Below are positions 27,777 through 38,341 of a stretch of DNA of 64,000 bases, one piece after another; within the stretch, counting starts at the first letter, position 1, and the number at the start of each line of letters is the position of its first letter. Position numbers and translations under genes: made by a program. This stretch comes from Sporocytophaga myxococcoides (GTDB taxonomy: Bacteria > Bacteroidota > Bacteroidia > Cytophagales > Cytophagaceae). The notes beneath the pieces are model-generated. The model saw nothing but the letters and a program-made list of their open reading frames with translations, did no database searches and was not told where the DNA came from. Location of the stretch: positions 310,001 to 374,000 of the forward strand of contig NZ_BBLT01000001.1 of the NCBI RefSeq assembly GCF_000775915.1, written 5' to 3'.

Positions 27777-28478
27777 TTAGCTGTTGATAATGTTAAAAAT
27801 ATGACAAGCTGCAATTCCTGCTGTTTCAGTTCTTAACCTGCTGTGCCCCAAAGATGAGGGTTTAAAATTTTTTTTAAAAGCAAGAGAAACTTCTTCTTGT
27901 GTAAAATCGCCTTCAGGCCCTATTAAAATACAGTATCTTGAATTTGCCGGTGCTATCTTTTGAAGAAGTTCTTTATGTTCTTCTGAAAGGTATCCGATAA
28001 ATTTATGATCATCTTTGCAATTTTCAACAAAGGACTTAAAAGGAACTAAAGGATTTATCAAGGGAAATATTGTCGTCTGAGACTGTTTCAGCGCACTGAC
28101 TGCAATTTTTTCAATTCTATCCAGATTGATATTTTTTCTTTCAGAACGGGAACATTGAATAAAGCTTATTTCATCAATGCCTATTTCTATACATTTTTCA
28201 ACAAACCACTCTATCCTGTCTGCATTTTTGGTGGGCGCAATAGCTATATGGATAAAGAAGTCTTTTGGTTTGCCGGTGAATTGTGAAAGGATTTTAAAGC
28301 GACAGGCTTTATTCCCTGAATCTTTAACTTCGCAAAGATAGACTGATCCTTTGCCGTCAGTTACTTCAATTTTATCACCGGAAGAAAGTCGCAATACTTT
28401 TAAAGCATGTTTCGACTCATCTTCCGGTAATTCATTTATTTCTCCGGGAGTAAATCCGGGCAAATAAAATAAATGCAT
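27777..28478 (-). CDS. rsmE: 16S rRNA (uracil-1498-N3)-methyltransferase
   Basis: The 233-residue protein begins MHLFYLPGF, with a PUA-like start (SKHALKVLRLSSGDKIEVTDGKG) and the SPOUT fold after it. Family signatures are KNADRIEWFVEKCIEIGID, CSRSERK and the C-terminal knot ILIGPEGDFTQEE with LGHSRLRTETAGI. It methylates U1498 of 16S rRNA. It lies 3 bases after the DEAD-box gene and 5 before the DUF4159 gene, consistent with one operon transcribed from about 30.3 kb. Confidence 0.95.
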   Translation of the reverse strand: MHLFYLPGFTPGEINELPEDESKHALKVLRLSSGDKIEVTDGKGSVYLCEVKDSGNKACRFKILSQFTGKPKDFFIHIAIAPTKNADRIEWFVEKCIEIGIDEISFIQCSRSERKNINLDRIEKIAVSALKQSQTTIFPLINPLVPFKSFVENCKDDHKFIGYLSEEHKELLQKIAPANSRYCILIGPEGDFTQEEVSLAFKKNFKPSSLGHSRLRTETAGIAACHIFNIINS

Positions 28479-28481
28479 TGA

Positions 28482-30263
28482 TTAAGCTCTCCTTTTACTT
28501 GCTAGTTCAAGGTTTACTGTTTTGCCTTTGATTTTATTGTTGTCCATTGAACTCATCACAACATCAACTTTAGCTTCAGGAACCTCAATGAAAGAATAAC
28601 TATCATAGATATCAATACTTCCTATTGATTTTCCCTGAATTGATGAATTTGATGCGAATGCACCTACAATATCACCAGGACTGATTCTGTCTTTTTTACC
28701 AAGATTGATGAAAAGTCTTACCATTTTCTCTCCATTATTTCTATCCTCTCTTGGACCTCTTTCAGATCTTTCTCCTCTGGAGCCTCTTTCAAATCTATCA
28801 CCTCTGGAACCTCTGTCGAATCTGTCTCTAGAACCTCTGTCTCTATCACCTCTTGGTCCTCTGTCTCTATCTCTATCACCTCTGAAACCTCTGTCTGATC
28901 TATCACCTCTATCGCCTCTTGAATTTCTGTCAGATCGGCCGTCTCTTCTGCGATCGTCTTTAAGTTCTTCAACAGTTCCCAAAGCAATTCTTACAAGAGC
29001 TGCAGAAAGCATTTCGTTTGAAATACCTGTTCCATTAAACTCTTCAGCTACTGATGAATAAAAATCAGGAACTCCTTGAGTTAATAGGGAGGAGATCTGA
29101 TCGAACAAATTCTGTTTTTTCAATTTCAGAATTTCTTCTCCTGTAGGAAGTGTACCTCTTGCTATTTTAACTTTACAATAGTTCTGAATGTCTTTTAGTC
29201 TTAAAAAGTCTTTTCCACTGGATACGAAAGTGAATGACTTTCCTGTATTGCCGGCTCTGCCTGTTCTTCCTATTCTGTGAACGTAAAATTCGTTATCAAG
29301 AGGAACATCATAATTAAATACAGCATCGACTCCATTTACATCAATACCTCTGGCTGCAACGTCTGTAGCTACAAGCAGGTTCAATGTGTAATTTCTGAAT
29401 TTTCCCATTACATGGTTACGCTGATTCTGGCTAAGATCACCATGAAGCCCTTCAGCTTTCAGACCATGTTTCTGCATTTCTTCAACAAGTTCATCAACAG
29501 CTCTCTTCGTATTGCAGAAAACAAGAGCAAGTTTTACCTGGTGGATTTCTACAAGATGCTTAAGTAATAATACTTTTTGATTGTCAGAGATATCGTAGAA
29601 AAATTGCTCAATGGAATCGACAGTAAGTTCTTTTCCTACAACTTTTACAAGTTCGGGATTAGTCTGATACTTTCTTGTCAGTTTCATGATAGGCTCTGCC
29701 ATCGTAGCAGAGAACAGGATTGTTTGTCTTTCTTTTGGAATAGAAGATAGTATTCTTTCCAAATCTTCAACAAATCCCATGTTCAGCATTTCATCAGCTT
29801 CGTCAAGAATAACTTGCTTTACGCTTTGAAGGGACAATGTTTTTCTTGTTAAGTGGTCGATCACTCTACCTGGAGTTCCGACTACAATTTGTACACCTCT
29901 TTTTAGTGCAGTAACCTGTCTTTCAAAAGACTCTCCACCGAAAATAGGTAGTACATTAATACCTTTCTTGAACTTGGCAATTTTCTTTAACTCATTGCTA
30001 ACCTGTACGGCAAGTTCACGTGTAGGACATAGGACGATTGTCTGGGGGGATTTTATTGCAGGGTCGCAAAGCTCGATAGCCGGTATGCCGAAAGCTGCTG
30101 TTTTCCCTGTCCCCGTTTGCGCCTGCCCGATTACGTCTTTTCCCTGAAGTACGATTGGAATAGCAAGCGATTGGATTGGTGATGCCTCTTCAAAGCCCAT
30201 TTCTGTTAATGCCTTGAGTGTCTCTTCTGAAAGAGGCAACGAATCAAATTTGATTTTTGTCAT
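28482..30263 (-). CDS. DEAD-box RNA helicase with DbpA-type RNA-binding tail
   Basis: From the ATG at 30263 (MTKIKFDSLPL) the protein has 593 residues; an ATG at 30278 would add five. The helicase core shows AQTGTGKTAAF, PTRELA, VGTPGRVIDH, VLDEADEML, SATMA, VATDVAARGID and HRIGRTGRAG. Residues about 430-510 are a disordered tract rich in Arg, Gly and Asp (repeats of RGDR, DRGS, ERG). The last 75 residues are a DbpA/CsdA-type RNA-binding domain. It probably helps ribosome assembly or RNA unwinding, especially in the cold. It heads a likely operon with rsmE. Frames opposite the RGD tract stay open because of its biased codons. Confidence 0.94.
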   Translation of the reverse strand: MTKIKFDSLPLSEETLKALTEMGFEEASPIQSLAIPIVLQGKDVIGQAQTGTGKTAAFGIPAIELCDPAIKSPQTIVLCPTRELAVQVSNELKKIAKFKKGINVLPIFGGESFERQVTALKRGVQIVVGTPGRVIDHLTRKTLSLQSVKQVILDEADEMLNMGFVEDLERILSSIPKERQTILFSATMAEPIMKLTRKYQTNPELVKVVGKELTVDSIEQFFYDISDNQKVLLLKHLVEIHQVKLALVFCNTKRAVDELVEEMQKHGLKAEGLHGDLSQNQRNHVMGKFRNYTLNLLVATDVAARGIDVNGVDAVFNYDVPLDNEFYVHRIGRTGRAGNTGKSFTFVSSGKDFLRLKDIQNYCKVKIARGTLPTGEEILKLKKQNLFDQISSLLTQGVPDFYSSVAEEFNGTGISNEMLSAALVRIALGTVEELKDDRRRDGRSDRNSRGDRGDRSDRGFRGDRDRDRGPRGDRDRGSRDRFDRGSRGDRFERGSRGERSERGPREDRNNGEKMVRLFINLGKKDRISPGDIVGAFASNSSIQGKSIGSIDIYDSYSFIEVPEAKVDVVMSSMDNNKIKGKTVNLELASKRRA

Positions 30264-30555
30264 TGAAAATTGAAACAAAATAAAAGAAAGAAATATTCAA
30301 AATACTCCAAAGAAATTTGGAATAACTGCAAAGATACAATTAAAAATCGGATTTTAACGATTATTCTTTTAATTGAAAGAGCTGAAATTCTGATATCTAC
30401 TGATGGTCTGGTTGTTATCTTTTAATGATTTTCAGTAGACTAATTGACTAGTATTTGAATAAGCTAAATTAAACATGAATATATCACAAATAACAAAAAC
30501 CTTTTCTGGATGGTTTAATTGTTAATTTAAGATAAACGGAATAGGATTGGTGCCC

Positions 30556-31035
30556 ATGGAAAAAGGACTGGATAAAGTTTACCTGACTCGTCTCACTGAG
30601 CTGTATACAATGGAAAAAAAGCAGGCTCAGCTATTGCCGATTCTTCTCAAACATACCACTAATAAAGAATTAAGAGAAGCCATAAAGGAACATTTGTATT
30701 ATACTCAAAAGCATTTTTCCAGATGCATTGAGCTTATGAGAAGATTTGGAAAATCAAGGATAGTGGCTTCGGTTTCCGAACCGATGGAAAAGCTTTTTGA
30801 AGAAGCGCGTGTTTTAGTCATGCAAAAGAAAGAAGACAATGCTGCTAATCTCACTATGATTTTACAGAAAATAGAGCATCTCGAGATTGCGTCTTATTCT
30901 AATGCTCTGACGTGCGCTAAGATTCTGGATTATAAAAATGATTGTGAAACACTCCAGAAATGCCTGGATGAAGAATATGATCAAGACAACAGGCTTGATA
31001 AGATCTCGGAAGAAATATTTATGGCACTTGTTTAA
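30556..31035 (+). CDS. DUF892 ferritin-like protein (YciE/YciF type)
   Basis: The 159-residue, all-helical protein (start ATG 30556; GTG at 30547 would add three) has the pattern of the YciE/YciF DUF892 family: LTRLTELYTMEKKQAQLLP, KEHLYYTQKHFSRC, and KIEHLEIASYSNALTCAKIL. Glu and His residues in these helices are those expected to bind a di-iron centre. The family is linked to stress, but its activity is not established. It is a single gene divergent from the helicase operon. Confidence 0.8.
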   Translation: MEKGLDKVYLTRLTELYTMEKKQAQLLPILLKHTTNKELREAIKEHLYYTQKHFSRCIELMRRFGKSRIVASVSEPMEKLFEEARVLVMQKKEDNAANLTMILQKIEHLEIASYSNALTCAKILDYKNDCETLQKCLDEEYDQDNRLDKISEEIFMALV

Positions 31036-31050
31036 AGTGCCATTTTAATT
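31021..31050 (+). terminator. Terminator overlapping the DUF892 stop codon
   Basis: Nine-base arms (31021-31029 and 31035-31043) enclose a 5-base loop, followed by a T-rich run. The hairpin uses the last codons of the gene. Confidence 0.6.
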
Positions 31051-31073
31051 TTCGGCTTAATCCAGATTTTCAG

Positions 31074-31406
31074 TTAAAAGATCCAGTATACGATATTATT
31101 TACAATAGAGATCAGAATAGCGAATACTACTGCCCACCAGAAATTTTTGATTTCAAATCCCTTAACCAGCTTGTCTACCAGCATAATCATAAGCACACTG
31201 ATAATAAAATTAACAAGACCTAATGTGAGCCAGTTGAATGGAAAAGCAAGAATTTTGAGCACCCAACCTAGTGTTGCATTGATAATCCCTAATAGTATTG
31301 CTACCCATATAGCAGTGCTGAAGCTTTTTACTGACACGCCAGGCAATATTGCAGAAACTAGCCAGACAGCAAATGAATCTACTAAAAGATGTATGATGAA
31401 TTTCAT
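31074..31406 (-). CDS. Small four-helix membrane protein (phage holin 4_2 / DUF360 family)
   Basis: From ATG 31406 the 110-residue protein is almost entirely membrane segments: FIIHLLVDSFAVWLVSAIL, FSTAIWVAILLGIINATL, FPFNWLTLGLVNFIISVLM and FWWAVVFAILISIVNNIVY. The LLGIINATL and FPFNWLTLGL segments are characteristic of the Pfam phage_holin_4_2 (mycobacterial four-TM holin) family. Despite the name these are chromosomal membrane proteins with no proven role. No phage genes are nearby. A longer start at 31448 adds 14 residues of little merit. Confidence 0.85.
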   Translation of the reverse strand: MKFIIHLLVDSFAVWLVSAILPGVSVKSFSTAIWVAILLGIINATLGWVLKILAFPFNWLTLGLVNFIISVLMIMLVDKLVKGFEIKNFWWAVVFAILISIVNNIVYWIF

Positions 31407-31596
31407 GGTTATGACTGTTTTATCCTTTAAAACATGTAGAGTTATCAAATGTTAAAATCGGACAAAACTTAATATTTGAGACTCAGTAAGAGTAATTTTT
31501 AAATTCTTTAAAGTTTGTATATTTAAATCTTAAAGTATAAATGCAATTAAAAAAAGTATACAAACATTAACCCTAGTATTAAACTATCCGATTTTT

Positions 31597-32949
31597 ATGA
31601 ACAGTAAAGAAGTTAGAAGGAAAGGAATGCCTGCAAGTATACCTTACATTATAGGTAATGAACTGGCTGAGAGATTTAGTTATTATGGGATGAAAACTAT
31701 TCTTACTGTTTTCATGACCAAATATTTAATGGATAGTACAGGGAACCTTGATGTGATGTCTGAAGGGGAAAGCAAATTTTGGTATCATATGTTTGTAAGT
31801 GCTAATTATTTTTTCCCGATTCTGGGAGCTTTGCTATCAGACATTTTATGGGGAAAATATAAAACCATCATTTCTCTTTCAATAATATACTGTTTAGGTC
31901 ATTTGGCTTTATCTCTGGATGAAACCAGGCTTGGGCTTTCCTTTGGTTTGACAATGATAGCAATTGGTTCAGGAGGAATAAAGCCTTGTGTGTCTGCAAA
32001 CGTTGGAGATCAATTTACAGAGGAAAATAAAGACTTATTACCGAAGATCTTTAACTATTTTTATTTATCAGTAAATATGGGAGCTTTTGTTTCAACCATT
32101 TTTACACCTATTCTTTTGAGGAAATTTGGACCTTCTATAGCCTTTGGTGTTCCCGGGGCTTTAATGCTTTTAGCTACTGTTATATTTTGGTTAGGTAGAT
32201 CAAAATACGCAGTTATCCCTCCTGTTGGTTGGAAAAAATATAAAGAAGAAATACTTAGCAAGGAAGGAATGAACGCAATGGGAGGACTAGTGGTAATATA
32301 CCTTTTTATTGCAGTCTTCTGGTCATTGTATGAACAGACAGGTTCTTCATGGGTAATTCAAGCAATGAATCCTCATATGATTAAGTCATTTGATCTATTT
32401 GGATATTATCAATTTGAAATCCTTCCTGATCAGGTTCAGGCCTTAAACCCGATTTTTGTCCTTATTCTGGTGCCTCTATTTGACCTTGTTGTTTATCCTT
32501 TTCTAGGAAGATTCTTTAAACTTACATCATTAAGAAAAATTACAATTGGAATGTTTATATGCGCCTCTTCATTTGCCATAGTTGCTTTCATGGAAACAAG
32601 CCTTTATGCAGGAAAGGATATTTCAATTTTATGGCAGTGTTTCGCGTATTTGATACTTACAATATCAGAAGTAATGATTTACGGAACTGGGTTGGAGTTT
32701 TCATATACTCAAGCTCCCAATAATATGAAATCTCTTATTATGGGCTTTTTTCTTCTTTCGGTTTCTTTGGGAAGTTTGTTTACAGCTTTGATAAACTGGT
32801 TCATTCAAAATCCGGATAAAACATCCAAACTGGCAGGACCGGCATATTTCTGGTTTTTTAGTGGTTTGATGTTAATAACTGCCATTGTATTTATTTTTGT
32901 AGCCCTTAAGTATAAAGAGCGATCTTATGTGCGCAAGGCAGTTGCTTAA
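31597..32949 (+). CDS. Proton-dependent oligopeptide transporter (POT/PTR family)
   Basis: The 450-residue protein has the POT signature near its start (NELAERFSYYG, the ExxERFxYYG motif that couples protons) and the FNYFYLSVNMGA motif near residue 150. About 12 membrane segments follow, with YQAxP-type replaced by YTQAPNNMKS. It imports di- and tripeptides with protons. It is a single gene with no partner; the preceding 148 bases are AT-rich with no clear promoter. Confidence 0.92.
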   Translation: MNSKEVRRKGMPASIPYIIGNELAERFSYYGMKTILTVFMTKYLMDSTGNLDVMSEGESKFWYHMFVSANYFFPILGALLSDILWGKYKTIISLSIIYCLGHLALSLDETRLGLSFGLTMIAIGSGGIKPCVSANVGDQFTEENKDLLPKIFNYFYLSVNMGAFVSTIFTPILLRKFGPSIAFGVPGALMLLATVIFWLGRSKYAVIPPVGWKKYKEEILSKEGMNAMGGLVVIYLFIAVFWSLYEQTGSSWVIQAMNPHMIKSFDLFGYYQFEILPDQVQALNPIFVLILVPLFDLVVYPFLGRFFKLTSLRKITIGMFICASSFAIVAFMETSLYAGKDISILWQCFAYLILTISEVMIYGTGLEFSYTQAPNNMKSLIMGFFLLSVSLGSLFTALINWFIQNPDKTSKLAGPAYFWFFSGLMLITAIVFIFVALKYKERSYVRKAVA

Positions 32950-33036
32950 ATCCTTGAAGTTTTTTTAATTTTCTGATAATGATTTGTTTACATACTCTTT
33001 CTAGATTTGCAATTAATAAATCAAACTGGAAAGAGT

Positions 33037-33138
33037 ATGAGTATGAAGTTTTTAAAATCGACTTTGCCCGACTTTGATCTTCTGACAATGTTGATGGTTA
33101 TAGGAGCAGCTATTCTACTTAGTTTAAGATCACTTTAA
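33037..33138 (+). CDS. Possible 33-residue membrane peptide
   Basis: An ATG-started frame encodes a short peptide with one hydrophobic segment (LLTMLMVIGAAILLSLRSL) after a charged start (MSMKFLKSTLPDFD). It lies in an otherwise gene-free gap after the transporter. Codon choice looks ordinary, but a peptide this short has little statistical support. Confidence 0.3.
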   Translation: MSMKFLKSTLPDFDLLTMLMVIGAAILLSLRSL

Positions 33139-33226
33139 ACTTCAGATAGCTTTAAGAAAAAGATAATTTGTTACCTTAATTTGGAATAAGATAAGCAGAT
33201 TATTTATGATTATTTTCAGAGGTTTC

Positions 33227-33601
33227 TTATTTGCAGTTATTTATTACCTTCCGGATATATCTGAACATGATATATTCTTCACTTTCCTCATCTTTTAGAT
33301 GAACAGCGTCTTCTAAATCTACTATAACTCTGTTTTTTATGAATTCTGTGCGGAGAAATTTGGAGACATTCTCCCTGATATAAGCCCTTTTTTCTTCTTC
33401 CGTATGAGAAAGAAATTCTATATAGACCTCTTTTACAAGCTTTAAGCCTCTTTCAGGGCTTAGATTTTTAAGAAGAGTGAAACATGAAAGGTTGTTCAAC
33501 TCTTTTTGGGATACGATACAATCACAGTCCGCAATGCTTAAATGCAAATAAGCAAGGAAATGTTCGTAAACCCAATTCATCGTCACATTTTGATGAACCA
33601 T
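33227..33601 (-). CDS. Conserved-looking hypothetical protein, helical (possibly TerB-like)
   Basis: The 124-residue soluble protein is predicted to be all helix: WVYEHFLAYLHLSIADCDC, SQKELNNLSCFTLLKNL, KLVKEVYIEFLSHTEEEKR and EYIMFRYIRKVI. The 'DCDCIVSQKEL' stretch, an acidic pair followed by a helix start, resembles the metal-site region of TerB-fold proteins, but the similarity is too weak to name it. It lies between the small ORF and the groEL terminator, with no operon partner. A second ATG at 33580 is possible. Confidence 0.6.
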   Translation of the reverse strand: MVHQNVTMNWVYEHFLAYLHLSIADCDCIVSQKELNNLSCFTLLKNLSPERGLKLVKEVYIEFLSHTEEEKRAYIRENVSKFLRTEFIKNRVIVDLEDAVHLKDEESEEYIMFRYIRKVINNCK

Positions 33602-33649
33602 AAACTTAAAAGGTTAACATGGCAAATTTAATCCTTTTATAAATAACAA

Positions 33650-33683
33650 AAAAATACCTCTGTTAATTTAACAGAGGCATTTT
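33650..33683 (-). terminator. Terminator of the groES-groEL operon
   Basis: A stem with CCTCTGTTAA and TTAACAGAGG arms (33657-33666 and 33668-33677) has T-runs on the exit side for minus-strand transcription. It lies just past the groEL stop. Confidence 0.8.
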
Positions 33684-33708
33684 TATTATTGTTTTGGTAA
33701 AGAGGGTA

Positions 33709-35397
<1,689 letters not shown>

Positions 35398-35679
35398 TTA
35401 AAGAACTGCGAAAATATCAGCTTCGCGCATCATAAGATACTCTTTGCCATCTATGGTGATCTCAGTGCCTGAATATTTACCATAAAGAACAGTATCTCCT
35501 ACTTTTACAGTCAGAGGCTCATCTTTTTTTCCTGTTCCGATAGCAACTACAGATCCTCTTTGAGGTTTTTCTTTAGCTGTATCAGGAATAATGATACCAG
35601 AAGCTGTTTTTTCTTCAGCAGGAGCAGGTTGGATTAAAACTCTGTCTGCTAGTGGCTTGATGCTTAAGTTGTTACTCAT
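35398..35679 (-). CDS. groES: Co-chaperonin GroES (10 kDa)
   Basis: The 93-residue protein shows [20 protein letters not shown], the mobile-loop region, [16 protein letters not shown] and the C-terminal ADIFAVL. It caps the GroEL ring. It is the first gene of the operon. No CIRCE inverted repeat is visible upstream; a sigma-54-like promoter is (see 35743-35758). Confidence 0.98.
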   Translation of the reverse strand: MSNNLSIKPLADRVLIQPAPAEEKTASGIIIPDTAKEKPQRGSVVAIGTGKKDEPLTVKVGDTVLYGKYSGTEITIDGKEYLMMREADIFAVL

Positions 35680-35742
35680 TTTGTTAAAGCGTTTAATTTT
35701 ATACGTTTAAAAGTTATTTAATTTCTTGGATACTGCCAGCTC

Positions 35743-35758
35743 TGCATTTCCTGTGCCA
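35743..35758 (-). promoter_or_regulatory. Near-consensus sigma-54 (-24/-12) promoter before groES
   Basis: On the minus strand TGGCAC (35758-35753) is followed after five bases by ATGCA (35747-35743), giving the essential GG-N10-GC spacing; the consensus is TGGCAC-N5-TTGCA. The expected start point near 35732 leaves a leader of about 50 bases to the groES ATG. A sigma-54 activator gene is at 38923-40194. A weak palindrome at 35770-35784 could be an upstream activator site. Confidence 0.5.
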
Positions 35759-35935
35759 GAGGTAAAAAGCTGAACATTTGTCAGTGAGTGGTGAGGCATT
35801 TAAACAGAGATCTGCCTTTTTTGTTTTAAGAACTGTCATTTTTTCATTTGTTTTTTTGAGGAGAATTGGATAAATTATTTAAAAGCTAACAAAATGGCAT
35901 TCTAACCGTATAATTAGTATAACTTTTTTGGGATT

Positions 35936-36652
35936 ATGAAAGAGTTAAATAAAAACTGGCTGACAGAAGGACTTATAGATTTTGAGTATAAAAAATATAT
36001 GCTCCTCGCTTACCTGCAAGATGTGAAGGGAAGCTTTAATGAAAAAAAACTTTATCCGTTTCTTTCTGATCTGCTTTTTCACTATCAAAATCTCCTGCGT
36101 TTAAAGGAAAATAAACAGCTTCTGAAAGAACATTTTCCAAAGCAAATTTCCAGTGCTGATTTTGAAAAGCTTGAAATCATTTATGAAGAATTGGTAAATG
36201 ATGACAAGATTATGAGGGAATTGGAGGAAATCGTAATGTTTGCATTGCCTAAGCTTAAGGATCAGTTGGTGGAGGGGAAGGAGATTTATGAAGAGATTGA
36301 AGACATGCTGTCAATAAGTCCGATAGGATTGTCTCCTCTTAATTTGGATGCAGGATACCTTTTGTTTCACACCAATAACAGGAGCGAAACCCGGGTCTAT
36401 GAATATCAGGTTACATTATTTCAAACTGCTGAAGCCAAATACAGAGGTATTCATACTCATTTTGTCGAAAATATCAGTAAGACAATAGGGAATACATATG
36501 AAAATATTAAACTGGAGTTGATTAAAAAGTATAAAAAGTTGCCCAATCCCGCTACTTTTCTTGTTAATTCAAAATTTAGCTATCCCTTTGAAGAAACTGT
36601 AATGCCAATTACCAAGAGATTGTTGGTTAAAAAACTTTATTCAGAAATTTAA
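35936..36652 (+). CDS. Hypothetical protein of 238 residues
   Basis: I do not recognise this family. The protein is soluble, has no signal peptide, and is helical in its first half (YKKYMLLAYLQDVKGSF, LLFHYQNLLRLKENKQLL, IMRELEEIVMFALPKLK). The second half looks like beta strands with FHTNNRSETRVYEYQVTLF and a closing FEETVMPITKRLLVKKLY. It is on the opposite strand from its neighbours, between the secG and groES operons, and ends in a strong terminator. Length and codon use look like a real gene. Confidence 0.75.
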   Translation: MKELNKNWLTEGLIDFEYKKYMLLAYLQDVKGSFNEKKLYPFLSDLLFHYQNLLRLKENKQLLKEHFPKQISSADFEKLEIIYEELVNDDKIMRELEEIVMFALPKLKDQLVEGKEIYEEIEDMLSISPIGLSPLNLDAGYLLFHTNNRSETRVYEYQVTLFQTAEAKYRGIHTHFVENISKTIGNTYENIKLELIKKYKKLPNPATFLVNSKFSYPFEETVMPITKRLLVKKLYSEI

Positions 36653-36686
36653 TTAAAGTGATTAGACCCAATGAATGTATATAAAT

Positions 36687-36715
36687 AAAAAAGCCTCTAA
36701 ATCAGAGGCTTTTTT
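36687..36715. terminator. Bidirectional terminator between the hypothetical gene and secG
   Basis: Perfect 12-base arms (36687-36698 and 36704-36715) with GCCTCT/AGAGGC cores and A6/T6 ends separate the plus-strand gene at 35936 from the minus-strand secG operon. Confidence 0.85.
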
Positions 36716-36740
36716 ATTTATATACTTTTTTATATTAACA

Positions 36741-37097
36741 TTATTGAGCCGAATCATTTGTTGCAGGAACTTTTTCCTGACCTTCACCCGGCGCTTTAGG
36801 CATTAATTTATTTCCTTCCTGAGCTCTTTCCACATTCACGCTGTTAATGCCTCCATCATTTTCTTCTATATTGTTTTTATAAAGAAGATTGACGCCAAGA
36901 CAAAGAACAACCAGGCCTATTGCAAACCCCCAGGTTAATTTTTCAAGCAAATCCCCAGTTTTTTTAACTCCCATAAATTGAGTAGAACCACCTGCAAAGT
37001 TTCCGGAAAGCCCACCACCTTTAGAATTTTGTGCAAGTACCAGAACAACAAGGAAAAAACAGGCTATAAATATTAAAACCGTGATAAAGATTTCCAT
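36741..37097 (-). CDS. secG: Preprotein translocase subunit SecG
   Basis: The 118-residue membrane protein has two transmembrane helices (IFITVLIFIACFFLVVLVLAQ at residues 2-22; LTWGFAIGLVVLCLGVNLL near 54-72) joined by the family's NSKGGGLSGNFAGG loop. The C-terminal 45 residues are polar and extended. It assists SecYE. It is the last gene of the miaB-to-secG operon, 6 bases after the TPR gene. Confidence 0.93.
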   Translation of the reverse strand: MEIFITVLIFIACFFLVVLVLAQNSKGGGLSGNFAGGSTQFMGVKKTGDLLEKLTWGFAIGLVVLCLGVNLLYKNNIEENDGGINSVNVERAQEGNKLMPKAPGEGQEKVPATNDSAQ

Positions 37098-37103
37098 TAT
37101 AAA

Positions 37104-38318
37104 TTATTTTTCGTTTTTTAATTCATTAATAAGGCCTGCAAAGTAAGTACTTTTTTCAGGATTTTTCAAACTTAATTGTGTGTAAATATCAATGGCTTTC
37201 TGAATTTTACCTTGTTTTATTAAAATTTTAGCAAAATTTTCAGATACCAATCCTTTAGATTCTACACCCGACTTCGCGGAAAGGTCTTCCTGTTCCTCGG
37301 CAATAGTTCTAGGATTTAAAGGGGGAATGGTAGGATCTTCTTTTATAAATTTATCTATTATATTCTCAATTTGCTTTTTATCAAGTTGTTTTCTCCCTCT
37401 TTCCAGGAATTCAAGATATTGTAGGTGCAAATCAGCATCTTTATTGCTGATTTCCTCATTATCAATATTCTTCTCAATGATCTTTTTCTCCAGAAAAGCG
37501 TTTTTCTCTTCTTCTTTCTTTAAAAAAATTTCAACCTTTTCCCAAGGGAATTTTTCAATGTTGATTTTGTTTTTTCCTTTAAATGCCTCTTTCTTCGATA
37601 GTTCTTCCAGGATTTTGTCTTCGGGGAAAGCGTACTTTTTTTCAGGCATTATAGCCGATGAGGCAGATGGAGAAGGAGTTTCTCCCTTTGCATTAGTATC
37701 AGGTGTATTATCTCTGGCCGCTTCTTCTTTCAGTTTTCTTAAATTCTGCAGATTTTTCTGCAGGTCTTCGAAAAACTCTTTTGAGTTGGTAATGACCTTG
37801 CCTGTAGGGATTGAAAATTTTTCAGGTTCAGGCGAAGTTTCGTCTTCAATTTGAGGATGAATTTGATTTTCATTCTGAACTGAAGTTTCGTTACTTTTAT
37901 GAGATTCAGAAATTACCTTGTTATTTTCCTCTTCAGGAATGTTAATCGCATCCTGGGCTGTTTCGCTAATGGCAATGTTTTCTTCTTCGATTTCTTCAAT
38001 AAGTACTTTTTCTTCAAGAAGATTTTCAGGCGCCGGTGCCTGAATTACAGGAGCGAAAGATTTATTATCTGATTTAAAAGAGTACCTGGAATGATGAATT
38101 ATCTTTTTTAGGTTTTTCCTGTCAAAAGAATAGGCCGCTGCTTTTCTGATTCTTTTTTCAGCAAGCATATTGTCTGTTTCATAGGAAGCCTTGGCAAACA
38201 GGATATGAGCTGCCTGGCAGTAAGGAAATATTTTCACGACTTCTTCCAGATCTTTAAGATCTGTAGAAGAAACTTCCGTGGAGTTTGTGATTAAATCTAT
38301 GAAACGTTGCTTATTCAA
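37104..38318 (-). CDS. TPR-containing hypothetical protein
   Basis: The 404-residue protein has no signal peptide. An N-terminal helical region with VVKIFPYCQAAHILFAKAS and KRIRKAAAYSFDR is followed by a long, very acidic, probably disordered linker (residues 100-230) and a C-terminal TPR-like pair (NFAKILIKQGKIQKAIDIYTQL). Such proteins lie between lptE and secG in many Cytophagales-like genomes by my recollection, but have no known function. The context suggests a part in envelope or secretion assembly. Confidence 0.75.
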   Translation of the reverse strand: MNKQRFIDLITNSTEVSSTDLKDLEEVVKIFPYCQAAHILFAKASYETDNMLAEKRIRKAAAYSFDRKNLKKIIHHSRYSFKSDNKSFAPVIQAPAPENLLEEKVLIEEIEEENIAISETAQDAINIPEEENNKVISESHKSNETSVQNENQIHPQIEDETSPEPEKFSIPTGKVITNSKEFFEDLQKNLQNLRKLKEEAARDNTPDTNAKGETPSPSASSAIMPEKKYAFPEDKILEELSKKEAFKGKNKINIEKFPWEKVEIFLKKEEEKNAFLEKKIIEKNIDNEEISNKDADLHLQYLEFLERGRKQLDKKQIENIIDKFIKEDPTIPPLNPRTIAEEQEDLSAKSGVESKGLVSENFAKILIKQGKIQKAIDIYTQLSLKNPEKSTYFAGLINELKNEK

Positions 38319-38341
38319 TATTTATCCGGGTGTTTTAAATT

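Noticed and set aside
28705-29061. Open frames opposite and beside the RGD-rich part of the DEAD-box helicase
   Set aside because: The low-complexity Arg/Gly/Asp codons leave all frames open; the helicase frame has the domains.
31074-31406. Prophage signal from a 'phage holin' family gene
   Set aside because: The family consists mainly of chromosomal membrane proteins; no lysis, portal, tail or integrase genes are present.
35680-35935. CIRCE (HrcA) operator before groES
   Set aside because: No TTAGCACTC-N9-GAGTGCTAA-like inverted repeat is present on either strand.
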